A stretch of 64,000 nucleotides of DNA. Origin: Gallionella sp. GTDB lineage: Bacteria; Pseudomonadota; Gammaproteobacteria; Burkholderiales; Gallionellaceae. The stretch lies in assembly GCA_028710525.1 (NCBI GenBank), contig JAQTTY010000013.1, positions 1-64,000 on the forward strand, in the 5' to 3' direction. The notes under the pieces were generated by a model. The model was not told where the DNA came from and made no database searches. It saw nothing but the letters and a program-made list of their open reading frames with translations. Positions 30,093 through 38,245 of this stretch are shown here, in pieces; the stretch's first letter is position 1; every line of letters starts with the position of its first letter. The position numbers and the translations under genes are program-made.

Positions 30093-30197
30093 GTCCACGA
30101 AAGACACGAAAAAGCACGCACAACGCCATAACCAAAAGCGACTTCCCGTTTGATCTCTAGTTGATCTTCTTTCGTGTTGTTCGTGTATTTCGTGGAC
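30093..30197. repeat. Inverted-repeat element with CACGAA-type arms between aroE and mtgA
   Basis: The left arm (30093-30118, beginning GTCCACGAAAGACACGAA) and the right arm (30170-30197, ending TATTTCGTGGAC) are near-perfect reverse complements of each other, about 26 bases, enclosing about 51 bases. Each arm is itself made of repeated ACACGAA-like units. Sequences of this kind recur in many proteobacterial genomes as small non-coding repeats. It carries no open frame and looks like a miniature palindromic element inserted into an aroE-mtgA operon. Confidence 0.7.
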
Positions 30198-30225
30198 AAG
30201 GTTTTTAGTTTGAGTCTGTAAATTG

Positions 30226-31035
30226 CTATTTTTGTAGATGCAACGCCGCCATGACAGGTGTGGTGTCTGGTCGTACGCCGCGCCACAGATAGAAGGCTTC
30301 CGCAGCCTGTTCCACCAACATGCCCAGCCCGTCAGCGGTCTGCGCACCATGTGCGCGGGCGAAGCGCAGGAAGGGTGTGTCGCGGCCATACATCATGTCG
30401 TATGCCAGCGCAGGCGAGGCGAATATATCGTCGGGCAAGGGCGCAAGTTCGTCGCTGAGTCCGGTGGAAGTGGCATTGATCACCACGTCGAAGTGCTGAC
30501 CTTGCAAATCGTTATAACCCAGACCGGCGATATGAGCATGTGCGGCAAAGGTCGCGGCCAGTTGTTGTGCTTTGCCCACGGTGCGGTTCACCACGGTGAG
30601 TTGTGCATAGGTGGTGAGCAAGGGCAACACTACCCCGAACGATGCCCCCCCAGCCCCCATCAATAGCACGCGTTTCTTTTCCAGCAATACCCCGATGTTG
30701 TGTTCTATGTCCCTGACCAGACCGGCGCCATCGGTGTTGTCGCCCAAGATCGTTTCGCCATCGAACTTCAGCGTGTTCACCGCCTGTGCGGCGCGTGCGC
30801 GTGGCGTCAACTCGGTGGCCAGTGCATAGGCTTCGAACTTGAACGGCACGGTGACATTACAACCTTTATAACCCTCGGCACGCAGCCTAGCGATGGTCGC
30901 CGCGAAGCCGTCCAAGGGCGCGGCTATCGCTTCATAGCTGATGCGCTGCCCAGTCTGCTCGGCGAACATGCCGTGTATCAGGGGAGATTTGCTATGCGCG
31001 ATGGGGTTGCCGATGACGGCGTAACGGTCTGTCAT
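30226..31035 (-). CDS. aroE: Shikimate dehydrogenase (NADP+)
   Basis: Reduces 3-dehydroshikimate to shikimate in aromatic amino-acid synthesis. It is 269 aa. The substrate-binding N-domain has IGNPIAHSKSPLIHGMF and the catalytic Lys in NVTVPFK, with Asp in GDNTDGAGLVRDI. The NADP-binding motif is LLMGAGGASFGVVLPL: where typical AroE has GAGGAARG, here it reads GAGGASFG. NRTVGKAQQL carries the usual Arg that selects NADP. It follows znuB after 49 bp. Confidence 0.95.
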   Translation of the reverse strand: MTDRYAVIGNPIAHSKSPLIHGMFAEQTGQRISYEAIAAPLDGFAATIARLRAEGYKGCNVTVPFKFEAYALATELTPRARAAQAVNTLKFDGETILGDNTDGAGLVRDIEHNIGVLLEKKRVLLMGAGGASFGVVLPLLTTYAQLTVVNRTVGKAQQLAATFAAHAHIAGLGYNDLQGQHFDVVINATSTGLSDELAPLPDDIFASPALAYDMMYGRDTPFLRFARAHGAQTADGLGMLVEQAAEAFYLWRGVRPDTTPVMAALHLQK

Positions 31036-31084
31036 GGGTAGTAAGGTCAGATGAGGATGTAAGCGGGGTGCATTGTAATGAAAT

Positions 31085-31831
31085 TCATACGACAGTACGT
31101 GCCTTCATCAACATTACCAGCGCGCCTGCCAGCGCCATCGCCCATACAATCGCGGCCCCTGCGGGAAGATCGAACCAAGCCGACAAAAATAGGCCCAAGG
31201 CATAGCCTAAGACACCGGTTATCCAAGCGTAGCCGATGCGATGGCGCGTCAGGTTATAAGTGGCGATGGCTGGAATAATCAGACTGGCGAACACCAGATA
31301 AATGCCCACCAGTTGCACCGAGGCAGTGACCGCAAGTGCAAACAGGGCGTAGAAACCTAGATGTTGCAAACGGTCACGTAGTTTGTACCACAGTAATAAA
31401 AGGACGCTGCTCAAGACTGCGGTTGCAATCAGTTGACTGTTACTTACCCACAGTATTTGGCCGACCAACATGTCTTTTAGGTGCTCTCCTGAGTGCACAT
31501 CTCGGCTCATTAAAAGTATGCCTAGGCTGGCGGCAAGTACGAAGGTGAGTCCGATGCAAGCTTCCTTTACATCCGTCAAATGATGCTCTATCCAAGTTAG
31601 CAAGAGCGCGCCACCTAGTGCGCTGATGGCTGCGATTAGCTGCACCAGTATGGGTTGCTCGGTCAGGCCCATTAATCCTGCGATGATTACGCCCAACCCC
31701 GCAATCTGTGCCACAGCCAAATCGGCAAAGATCACGCCGCGTTCAAGCACCATTATCCCTAGGGGGATATGGGTCGCTAGTACCAGCAGTCCTGCAAGAA
31801 AAGCCGGTAGCAATATATCCAGCGTGCTCAT
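31085..31831 (-). CDS. ABC-3 family metal (zinc-type) transporter permease, ZnuB-like
   Basis: A membrane permease of the ZnuB/MntB class. It is 248 aa with about seven to eight hydrophobic helices. Family features include HIPLGIMVLERGVIFADLAVAQIAGLGV near the N-terminus and VGIYLVFASLIIPAIATYNLTR towards the C-terminus. Its ATG overlaps the znuA stop by 4 bases (ATGA), so the two are coupled. No ATP-binding subunit is encoded next to it, which is unusual. Zinc as substrate is inferred from the linked outer-membrane protein and binding protein. Confidence 0.88.
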   Translation of the reverse strand: MSTLDILLPAFLAGLLVLATHIPLGIMVLERGVIFADLAVAQIAGLGVIIAGLMGLTEQPILVQLIAAISALGGALLLTWIEHHLTDVKEACIGLTFVLAASLGILLMSRDVHSGEHLKDMLVGQILWVSNSQLIATAVLSSVLLLLWYKLRDRLQHLGFYALFALAVTASVQLVGIYLVFASLIIPAIATYNLTRHRIGYAWITGVLGYALGLFLSAWFDLPAGAAIVWAMALAGALVMLMKARTVV

Positions 31832-32721
31832 TTAGCCCCCGCCAGCAGACGTGCGATGGTGTCATCGAACAAACTATAAAGGTCACTCGCCTGTGGCGTG
31901 CCGCCTACGGTATAGGGCAGCATGACGGCCGTGAGGTGAGCACGTTGGGTGATCCAGTCAGATGGTCGATCATCTTGGTAGGCAGCACGTATCACCATTT
32001 TGGCGGGGTGCTGCTTAAGTTCACTCACGACTTGAGCCAAATATGAGGCGCTGGGTTCCATGCCGGGTTTAGCCTCCAATGCCGTCACTTCATGCAAGCC
32101 CAACCAAGCGGTCAGGTAAGGGAAGCCCTTGTGTTGCACAACGATTGGTACCCCTTTTAGCGGGGCGGCGTGCGTCTCCCATTTTGTAATTGCGCCACGC
32201 CATTTCTGCGTGAAAGCGGCAAGGTTCTCTTGATATAGCCCCGCATTGCTCGGGTCGAGTTGCGCTAATCGTTGGCTGAGTGCTTCAGCGATGGGGAGGA
32301 AGTTGCGCGCATCAGTCTGAATATGTGGGTTACCCATGGCATGCACATCCCCGTCTGCACGATCCAGTCGGCTAGGTATTTCCAGCATCTTGACGAATCT
32401 AGCTGCCTCGAAGTTGCCCGCCGCACCGGGGGTGATGGCGCGGTTGGAGGCCTCGCGTAATACTTTGGGCAGCCATCCGGTTTCCAATTCTGCTCCGGTA
32501 CACACCAGCAAGTCGGCACGCGCTGCTTTGGAGATCAAGCTGGGACGGGCTTCGACACGATGAGGGTCTTGCAGCGCACCCGTCGCGGTGTAGATGCTGA
32601 CTTTGTCGCCCGCCAATTCTTGGGTAAGTGCCGCCCATTCGGGTTCGCAGGCGAACACATTGAGCGCCGCTTGGCTGGAGTTACTGAGTAATAACAGTGC
32701 GATGAATAGAATATTTTTCAT
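31828..32721 (-). CDS. Periplasmic metal-binding protein, ZnuA-like
   Basis: Substrate-binding protein of a cluster A-I metal importer. It is 297 aa with a signal peptide (MKNILFIALLLLSNSSQA, cleavage near residue 18). Expected ligands are visible: His in QDPHRVEARPS, His in DVHAMGNPHIQ, a His in VVQHKGFPYL, and the acidic region EAKPGMEPSA. There is no long His-rich loop of the kind found in many ZnuA proteins. Zinc rather than manganese is inferred from the neighbours, not proven. It lies 69 bp after the outer-membrane protein gene. Confidence 0.87.
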   Translation of the reverse strand: MKNILFIALLLLSNSSQAALNVFACEPEWAALTQELAGDKVSIYTATGALQDPHRVEARPSLISKAARADLLVCTGAELETGWLPKVLREASNRAITPGAAGNFEAARFVKMLEIPSRLDRADGDVHAMGNPHIQTDARNFLPIAEALSQRLAQLDPSNAGLYQENLAAFTQKWRGAITKWETHAAPLKGVPIVVQHKGFPYLTAWLGLHEVTALEAKPGMEPSASYLAQVVSELKQHPAKMVIRAAYQDDRPSDWITQRAHLTAVMLPYTVGGTPQASDLYSLFDDTIARLLAGAK

Positions 32722-32790
32722 GATGCTTCCTTAGATTTTTGGTCTATCGTTCCGTGCTGATGGCACGGGCGTGTGTATAGGCTCATGCGA

Positions 32791-34065
32791 TCAATACGAA
32801 TGCGCGCCGTGCGCGCCCAGGCTCATCACGTACTGCAAAAAGATTTGATTCTCAGGTAGGGTCTGCCGTGTCTGGTCGCGAGCGATTTGCAATCGTAGGC
32901 GCGAGAATTCGCTGGGACTGTAATCCAGCATCCATGAGGTGCGCGTGGGTTGGAAGCCGTAGTTGGCGATAACGAAGTTTAGGTTTGCTGCACCTACATT
33001 GGCTATGCCGGCATCCAGACGGTCATACCGCAAACCGGTACGCCAGTGCGGCATAAATTGCGCTACGCTCTGCATATACCAACCAGACTGGGTGTTGCTA
33101 TAGGGACTAGCATTCAGCATGTTATAAGTGAGCGTGCCACTCTCTTTCCGTTGGAAATACTCCCCTTGAAACTTGATATAGCGGTTGGCGGTATTGCCGT
33201 TGGGGGAGTACTTCCACACCATATCTAGCCCAGCAGTTCGACTGCTACCAGAGAAAATATTGCTTACGCCGCCCGCTGTTCCAGGCACATCGGGGACGTT
33301 ATTGCTGACTGCATTGTCTCGCTGAGTCTGATGTAGCGAGACACCAGCGCGCCAACTTTGCTCAATGCCGATGTCATCACCGATGTGGGCGAACAGCACA
33401 CTAGATCCCGCGCCATTGCGATTGGTATCCGTGCCGGGGAAGCCGCGTCCCCGGCCAATCTCGCCACCTAGTTCGACAAAAGTGTCGGTAGGGGCCAGCC
33501 ATTTCAACTGCACGCCGTCTTCGCCGAGTTGGTTGTTCCAGAAAGTCCCGTATATCAAGGGTTGGTCGACGAAATCCCATGCATGGGCATGTTGGTCATT
33601 CAGATAACCCAAGCCAGAAAAATATCGGCCGAACCTTAGGTTCACACCTTTGCCAAGCACATTGGTCTGTATGTAGGCGTTTTCTACCGTCAATCCTCCT
33701 GCAGGACTGAGCGCCATAGTGGCGGTACCACTGAACCGTGGATCGATGTTTGCAGAAATACCCAACTCGGATTCACCGAGATTGAAGCCCTGTTGGTGAC
33801 CAGGATTGGCTGCCATGGCGAAACCGGTGGCTGGAATCGCTGGATCGTTACCCAAGCGCCCATAAGTGCCGCCCAATATGAGTGATATGGCGGGATTGAA
33901 TGCGTTGGCGGCACTGTCAGCAGGACTGGCCTGATCGATACGGCGTTCTAGGTTTTGTACTTGTTCGCGTAAGTCTCGAAGGTCTTCTTCGTTACCGGCA
34001 AAGACATTGATGCTGTGAGCCAATAGCGCGGTGATGGCCGCGCTAAGATAGATATTCTTGTTCAT
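32791..34065 (-). CDS. Outer-membrane beta-barrel protein linked to metal uptake
   Basis: A 424-aa porin-like protein. It has a signal peptide (cleavage after VFA, residue 23), a short coiled coil with heptad-like LRDLREQVQNLERRI (residues 29-43), then a beta-barrel with alternating amphipathic strands and aromatic-rich turns. The C-terminus ends IFLQYVMSLGAHGAHSY, an unusual His-containing tail after the last strand. Such proteins occur beside znuA-type genes and are thought to aid zinc passage over the outer membrane; that role is inference here. It heads the znuA-znuB run. Confidence 0.8.
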   Translation of the reverse strand: MNKNIYLSAAITALLAHSINVFAGNEEDLRDLREQVQNLERRIDQASPADSAANAFNPAISLILGGTYGRLGNDPAIPATGFAMAANPGHQQGFNLGESELGISANIDPRFSGTATMALSPAGGLTVENAYIQTNVLGKGVNLRFGRYFSGLGYLNDQHAHAWDFVDQPLIYGTFWNNQLGEDGVQLKWLAPTDTFVELGGEIGRGRGFPGTDTNRNGAGSSVLFAHIGDDIGIEQSWRAGVSLHQTQRDNAVSNNVPDVPGTAGGVSNIFSGSSRTAGLDMVWKYSPNGNTANRYIKFQGEYFQRKESGTLTYNMLNASPYSNTQSGWYMQSVAQFMPHWRTGLRYDRLDAGIANVGAANLNFVIANYGFQPTRTSWMLDYSPSEFSRLRLQIARDQTRQTLPENQIFLQYVMSLGAHGAHSY

Positions 34066-34127
34066 GTGCTACTCCATATAGAACTAGATGAATATGCCGG
34101 TGTGTTGCGTACCGGAGATCGTAGGGC

Positions 34128-34439
34128 TTATACGGAGCAGGGTGGTGCACGCGCTGTGTAGGCGTGGAAAGAAGCGGAGCTGGTCTTGGCTGAAGGAAAG
34201 TGTATGAATTCGCTACGCAATGCTAGCGCATCGAATTGTATGGCTGTCGAGCCGACCGCACCGCCAATTTGAGCATAAAGTTGGCACAGGTCGCAGTGTT
34301 TGTCCTGCGCAAGTGTGGCGTCTCTGCCGCGCTCGTTCATGCTATGCGTGAGGCTATGCGTCAAACCGCCCAACTGTGCAAACAGCAGGGCGATGACGAG
34401 TAGGAATCGGGGCAACATAGCGCAGAACATGGCGCGCAC
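34128..34439 (-). CDS. Small membrane or exported protein with a CDLC motif, DUF2946-like
   Basis: A 103-aa protein with an N-terminal hydrophobic segment (FLLVIALLFAQLGGLTHSL) followed by a His/Cys segment, HSLTHSMNE then DKHCDLCQLYAQIGG. The C-terminal part has no motif. This layout resembles DUF2946-type proteins found beside metal-transport genes. His and Cys placed just after the membrane segment suggest metal contact in the periplasm, which is inference. It is 62 bp upstream of the outer-membrane protein gene on the same strand and is probably the first gene of the cluster. Confidence 0.65.
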   Translation of the reverse strand: MRAMFCAMLPRFLLVIALLFAQLGGLTHSLTHSMNERGRDATLAQDKHCDLCQLYAQIGGAVGSTAIQFDALALRSEFIHFPSAKTSSASFHAYTARAPPCSV

Positions 34440-34490
34440 TATATCGGACTATCTACGCGCTCTCAATGGCCTATGTTTTCTTCCATGCGC

Positions 34491-34502
34491 TGTTGCGTAA
34501 CA
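34491..34502. promoter_or_regulatory. Weak Zur-like palindrome upstream of the metal cluster
   Basis: TGTTGCGTAACA is an imperfect palindrome (TGTT and AACA half-sites) about 52 bases upstream of the first gene of the zinc-type cluster. Zur operators commonly have TGTTA-type half-sites, but the match is short and lacks the AT-rich core, so this is only a candidate operator. Confidence 0.3.
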
Positions 34503-34604
34503 TCGTACTTAGCCACTTGAAATAATTCTACCTGCCCCCATTTTAGCTAGCGTGTGGCAGTGATAGACTGCTGAGCGAAAATCTTTAGACTAAGGACGAA
34601 ACAA

Positions 34605-35489
34605 ATGAAGCGCATATTTTTATTTATCATAACCAACCTCGCGGTGTTGTTTGTAATCAACATCACCCTGCGTTTATTGGGTGTGGATCGTATCTTGAAT
34701 CAAGGCGGTGGCATCAATTTCACCAACCTATTAGTTATGTCTGCTGTCATCGGTTTCGCCGGTTCCATCATCTCGCTGATGATGTCTAAGTGGATGGCCA
34801 AACGTTCAGTTGGCGCGCAGGTCATCGAGAATCCTTCCGATCCAACTGAGCGTTGGTTAGTGGATACCGTTAAGCGTCAGTCCATCTCAGCCGGTATCGG
34901 TATGCCGGAAGTGGCGATCTACGATGCACCGGAGGTGAATGCCTTCGCGACCGGTTGGAACAAGAACAATGCGCTAGTGGCCGTCAGTACTGGGCTGTTG
35001 CACAACATGAGCCGCGACGAAGCCGAAGCGGTATTGGCCCATGAGGTTAGTCATGTGGCAAACGGCGATATGGTCACCCTGACTTTGATACAGGGCGTAG
35101 TCAATACCTTCGTGGTGTTCTTCTCTAAACTGTTCGGTATCTTCATCGACTCTTTGTTGCGCGGTAAGAATGAAGAGAATCACGGCCCGGGCATAGGTTC
35201 TTTCATAGCTGAGATTGTGGCGCAATTGGTATTGGGATTCTTGGCCAGCTTCATCGTGCTGTGGTTCTCACGTCAGCGTGAGTTCCGTGCCGATGCCGGT
35301 GGTGCTTCTTTGGCAGGACGCGAGAAGATGATCGCTGCACTTGAGCGCCTTAAGGGTAATCACGAACAGGCGACTTTGCCCAAAGAGATGGCGGCTTCCG
35401 GTATCTCGGGGGGAAGTGCGATGAGTAAGTTGCGTATGACCCATCCGCCGTTAGATGATCGTATCGCGGCGTTACGCGCTGGTCGCTAA
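34605..35489 (+). CDS. htpX: Membrane zinc metalloprotease HtpX
   Basis: M48-family protease for quality control of membrane proteins, often heat- or envelope-stress-induced. It is 294 aa. Two N-terminal TMs ([17 protein letters not shown] and [19 protein letters not shown]) precede the protease domain with HEVSH at residues 146-150; the third ligand Glu lies in [12 protein letters not shown]. Two further hydrophobic segments follow the zinc motif. It is monocistronic with its own terminator and lies divergent from the metal cluster. Confidence 0.96.
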   Translation: MKRIFLFIITNLAVLFVINITLRLLGVDRILNQGGGINFTNLLVMSAVIGFAGSIISLMMSKWMAKRSVGAQVIENPSDPTERWLVDTVKRQSISAGIGMPEVAIYDAPEVNAFATGWNKNNALVAVSTGLLHNMSRDEAEAVLAHEVSHVANGDMVTLTLIQGVVNTFVVFFSKLFGIFIDSLLRGKNEENHGPGIGSFIAEIVAQLVLGFLASFIVLWFSRQREFRADAGGASLAGREKMIAALERLKGNHEQATLPKEMAASGISGGSAMSKLRMTHPPLDDRIAALRAGR

Positions 35490-35508
35490 AAGGTTTAGAA
35501 ATGCTCAC

Positions 35509-35538
35509 AAAAAAGCCTGCATCGCTGCAGGCTTTTTT
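35509..35538. terminator. Bidirectional terminator between htpX and the lipoprotein gene
   Basis: AAAAAAGCCTGCA (35509-35521) pairs with TGCAGGCTTTTTT (35526-35538) around TCGC. A/T runs flank both arms, so it works for both convergent genes. Confidence 0.9.
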
Positions 35539-35553
35539 TATTGCTGAAGAATA

Positions 35554-35802
35554 TTACTTCTTCATTGTGTCAGCAGCAGCCTTGGCAGCATCAGCAACGC
35601 CAGTAGCAGCAGCGGCAACTTCAGATACAGCAGCAACAGCAGATTCGCCAGCAACTGCAGAAGCAGCGTCAGCAACAACTGGAGCAGCAGCAGCAGCGGA
35701 TTCAGCAGCAACAGCAGTAGTGTTAGCAACTTCAGCAGCTTTTTCGCCACATGCGGTCAAAGCCAAAGCCAACAAAGCAACAACGAGAGCGGATTGTTTC
35801 AT
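35554..35802 (-). CDS. Alanine-rich small lipoprotein of unknown function
   Basis: An 82-aa protein. The signal sequence MKQSALVVALLALALTAC ends in a lipobox (LTAC, Cys18), so it should be lipid-anchored. The mature part is about half Ala with Val, Ser, Thr and Glu/Asp (repeated AAESAAAA, VADAAS, VSEVAAA units), a low-complexity helix-forming sequence ending in ADTMKK. The DNA is correspondingly repetitive in GCA/GCT-type triplets. Its size and anchor recall Lpp-like proteins, but no heptad pattern is clear. I do not recognise a family. The ATG is preceded by an AT-rich leader. Confidence 0.75.
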   Translation of the reverse strand: MKQSALVVALLALALTACGEKAAEVANTTAVAAESAAAAAPVVADAASAVAGESAVAAVSEVAAAATGVADAAKAAADTMKK

Positions 35803-35991
35803 TTTTAAATTTCCGGTTAAATAAGTTTATAAAAAGTATAGATATTTTTTCGTTCGTCCCCACGCGATGCAGATCGCTCAGGTTCAAAGTGCGCGCATTC
35901 TACTAAGCGTATTTTGGGAAATCCATAGCGTTTCAAACTATATATTTTTGCATCCAGACAGGCCAGAAAGGACTTTTCCTATTGCTTTTAT

Positions 35992-36027
35992 AAAAAAAAT
36001 GTGATAGCGATATTTTTGGGTATCACA
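35992..36027 (-). terminator. Terminator of the roxA / unknown-protein transcript
   Basis: On the minus strand, TGTGATA (36027-36021) pairs with TATCACA (36006-36000) and eight T follow (35999-35992). The upstream arm overlaps the stop codon of the unknown protein. Confidence 0.7.
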
Positions 36028-36514
36028 AGCCCAGTGTCGTTCCAGTGGCTGCGGGGTGAGAGTTGGCCCACATCTCGAGATACCGCGACTTCAATGCGCG
36101 CGCCTGTTCTGGGTCGTGCTGGGCGAAGATCCCGCGTGGATCGTCAAAGTGGAAGCGACGTACGAAATGACTGTCATCAGCCACCGCGAACGGTTCGGTG
36201 AGGTGCTGCAGATGTTTGGGAGTTTGGTAGATATGCATGCCATGCCCAAATTGCCTGAGCAACATGGTCATGCGGGCACATTGTGTGGAAAGGTAGTGTA
36301 CGTCGTGTGCTAATACGTAAAGTCTGTTGTTGGGATTGGCGAGCAGGAAGTGGCGCAGGGTCTCGTATCTTGCCTCGCTGTTGTAGCCCAAGCCGTCATA
36401 GTTTTTTTCGAACAGATAAAGTTCATGTGTCGCCAGTTTGCAAAGCTGGTCTAACGCATCTTTGTAGTCGACTACACCATCGAGTTTGGTGTGTTGTAAT
36501 GTAGGCTCGCTCAT
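36023..36514 (-). CDS. Conserved hypothetical protein downstream of roxA
   Basis: A 163-aa soluble protein I cannot assign firmly. Blocks such as ATHELYLFEKNYDGLGYNSE, LANPNNRLYVLAHDVHYL and RRFHFDDPRGIFAQHDPE are characteristic-looking, with several His and Asp residues. The arrangement recalls a phospholipase-D-like or DUF7931-type fold without the catalytic HKD motif. No signal peptide or TM is seen. It lies 15 bp after roxA on the same strand, so the two are probably cotranscribed and may share a ribosome-related role, which is inference only. Confidence 0.75.
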   Translation of the reverse strand: MSEPTLQHTKLDGVVDYKDALDQLCKLATHELYLFEKNYDGLGYNSEARYETLRHFLLANPNNRLYVLAHDVHYLSTQCARMTMLLRQFGHGMHIYQTPKHLQHLTEPFAVADDSHFVRRFHFDDPRGIFAQHDPEQARALKSRYLEMWANSHPAATGTTLGL

Positions 36515-36529
36515 GATCCCCTCCTGTAC

Positions 36530-37666
36530 TTACTTCCCCGCTGTCAGAAAACCATCCAGATACCACTGGTGCAGTATAGGACAAATCTCTGTGAGATTCA
36601 CGCTTATGGCAGGTAGGGTTCTAAGGTCGGCAAGTTCACGCAACTGCTTGTAAAGTGTGGGCGCAAAGGCTTGTGCTTCGCCGTTCATAAACACCGTGTC
36701 GGCATGGCACAGCATTTGGCATTTAAGGTCCAGCACCACGCCGTGTTTTTTGATGGCAAGCCCGAATTTATCCTCGTTCATGGGACGTTGCGGCGCGTCG
36801 AAGAAGATATGTGATTTAGGCTCACTTAGATAACAGCCTAGAAAGTTGGCGATATCCTCTTTGTCCCAGCGTATCTGGTTGATTGCCCTTGTGACCTGCT
36901 CCACCATGGCAGAGCTGATCTCGGAAGGATGTTGCTGCGTCTGCAGGTCAGGGTCGGCATACATGCCATCGACGCAGATGCGATCTTGCAGATAAACCAG
37001 AAACTGTTCGGCAAGCTCTTGGTAGGCGGGAGTGCGAAAGCCTATCGAATAAGTCATGCAGTCGTCTTCGGCTATACCGTTGTGCGCGCATTGCGGCGGC
37101 AGGTAGAGCATGTCACCCGCTTCTAGCAACCACTCTTGTTCTATCTTAAAGTCGCTCAGTATGCGCAAGGGGGCGCCTTCAATCAGAGTGCGATCTGCCT
37201 GGGTAGAGATCTGCCAGCGGCGCGTCCCTTTGCCTTGTAATAGGAATACATCATAGGAGTCGAAATGCGGACCGACGCCACCGCCCTTGGGGGCATAGCT
37301 GACCATCAGGTCATCTAGTCGGGTATGCGGGATGAAGTCAAAATGTTGTAACAATGTAGTTGCGGAGGCGAGATGATGATTCACACCTTGTACCAACACG
37401 GTCCATTTCTTCTTGCTGAGACTGCTGAAGTCAGCTGGTTCGAAAGGACCCTGCTGCAAGTCGAATTTGCCCCTTTGCTGGGTCACTAGACGTGCTTGCA
37501 CATCATCGCCGCACGCTAAGTCTATGAGTTGCCGTTCATCTAACAAGCCCTGAAAGTCAGGTAGTGCCTTGCGTATCAGCAATGGTTTCTTTTGCCAGTA
37601 GTCGCGTAGGAATTCTGCGACGCTCAGGCCGCCCAATAAGGTAGGGATAGTAGGTAGTGTTTTCAT
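36530..37666 (-). CDS. roxA: Ribosomal protein uL16 arginine hydroxylase (RoxA/YcfD type)
   Basis: JmjC-type Fe(II)/2-oxoglutarate oxygenase expected to hydroxylate an arginine of ribosomal protein L16. It is 378 aa. The metal triad is His134 and Asp136 in GGGVGPHFDSYDVFLLQG and His195 in YLPPQCAHNG. The cupin core is followed by a dimerisation helix region and a C-terminal winged-helix-like part, as in the family. The KKPLLIRKALPDF N-terminal block is also typical. Bcp lies divergent upstream. Confidence 0.92.
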   Translation of the reverse strand: MKTLPTIPTLLGGLSVAEFLRDYWQKKPLLIRKALPDFQGLLDERQLIDLACGDDVQARLVTQQRGKFDLQQGPFEPADFSSLSKKKWTVLVQGVNHHLASATTLLQHFDFIPHTRLDDLMVSYAPKGGGVGPHFDSYDVFLLQGKGTRRWQISTQADRTLIEGAPLRILSDFKIEQEWLLEAGDMLYLPPQCAHNGIAEDDCMTYSIGFRTPAYQELAEQFLVYLQDRICVDGMYADPDLQTQQHPSEISSAMVEQVTRAINQIRWDKEDIANFLGCYLSEPKSHIFFDAPQRPMNEDKFGLAIKKHGVVLDLKCQMLCHADTVFMNGEAQAFAPTLYKQLRELADLRTLPAISVNLTEICPILHQWYLDGFLTAGK

Positions 37667-37765
37667 GTGTGAGATTATAGCTGTGCTGCTAAAGGGTAGT
37701 GACGAAGAAAAATTTTATTGGAGTTTTGCAAAAGCATTTACAATGCCGCACAGGGGGAAGTAACG

Positions 37766-38245
37766 ATGCAAAATGAACCACTAGCAGTAGGAACAGAAGC
37801 CCCGCACTTTGAGTTGCCTGATGCAGATATGGAGAACTTCGCGCTGACAGCTCTGCATGGCAAGCGCCATGTGGTACTGTATTTCTATCCGCGCGACGAT
37901 ACCCCAGGATGTACGCTGGAAGCTAATGAGTTCAGTGATTTGGAAGAGGAGTTTGCCAAGTACGACACGATAGTGGTCGGGGTAAGTCGGGATGACTGCC
38001 TGAGTCATGCCTCCTTCCGTGATAAATATGGTTTGTCGGTATTGTTGTTGTCCGATCCGGATGCGCGCGTGTGCAAAAAGTACGGTGTGATGTACGAAAA
38101 GGAAGTGGATGGTCATAAGAAATGGTCCATCAAGCGCTCAACTTTTGTCATCGATAAGAATGGTAAGTTGCACCATGTCGCATATGGAGTGCAAGCGCAT
38201 GGGCATGCACAAGAGATTTTGAATTTAATAAAGGAAATAAAATAA
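37766..38245 (+). CDS. bcp: Thioredoxin-dependent thiol peroxidase (Bcp/PrxQ)
   Basis: Atypical peroxiredoxin that reduces peroxides. I take the ATG at 37766 (159 aa), with AGGGGGAAG upstream; a TTG 48 bases earlier lacks a site and sits before a TACAAT -10-like box (37739-37744). The peroxidatic Cys is in YPRDDTPGCTLEANEF. The position five residues later, often the resolving Cys, is Asn in GCTLEAN, so it would be a 1-Cys or distant-Cys form. The C-terminal block IKRSTFVIDKNGKL is usual. The stop overlaps the slyD ATG by one base. Confidence 0.92.
   Translation: MQNEPLAVGTEAPHFELPDADMENFALTALHGKRHVVLYFYPRDDTPGCTLEANEFSDLEEEFAKYDTIVVGVSRDDCLSHASFRDKYGLSVLLLSDPDARVCKKYGVMYEKEVDGHKKWSIKRSTFVIDKNGKLHHVAYGVQAHGHAQEILNLIKEIK

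Noticed and set aside
30093..30197. CRISPR-like array from the repeated ACACGAA units
   Set aside because: Units are 7-9 bases without spacers of constant length and form an inverted rather than a direct repeat array; no cas genes are present.
35501..35824. Ala/Thr/Ser-rich open frame on the plus strand over the lipoprotein
   Set aside because: It is the complement of the repetitive lipoprotein gene and starts inside the htpX terminator. The minus-strand frame has a proper signal and lipobox.
37718..37765. TTG start giving a longer Bcp
   Set aside because: No ribosome site; the region overlaps a promoter-like TACAAT box and lacks family similarity, whereas the ATG at 37766 has a strong site.
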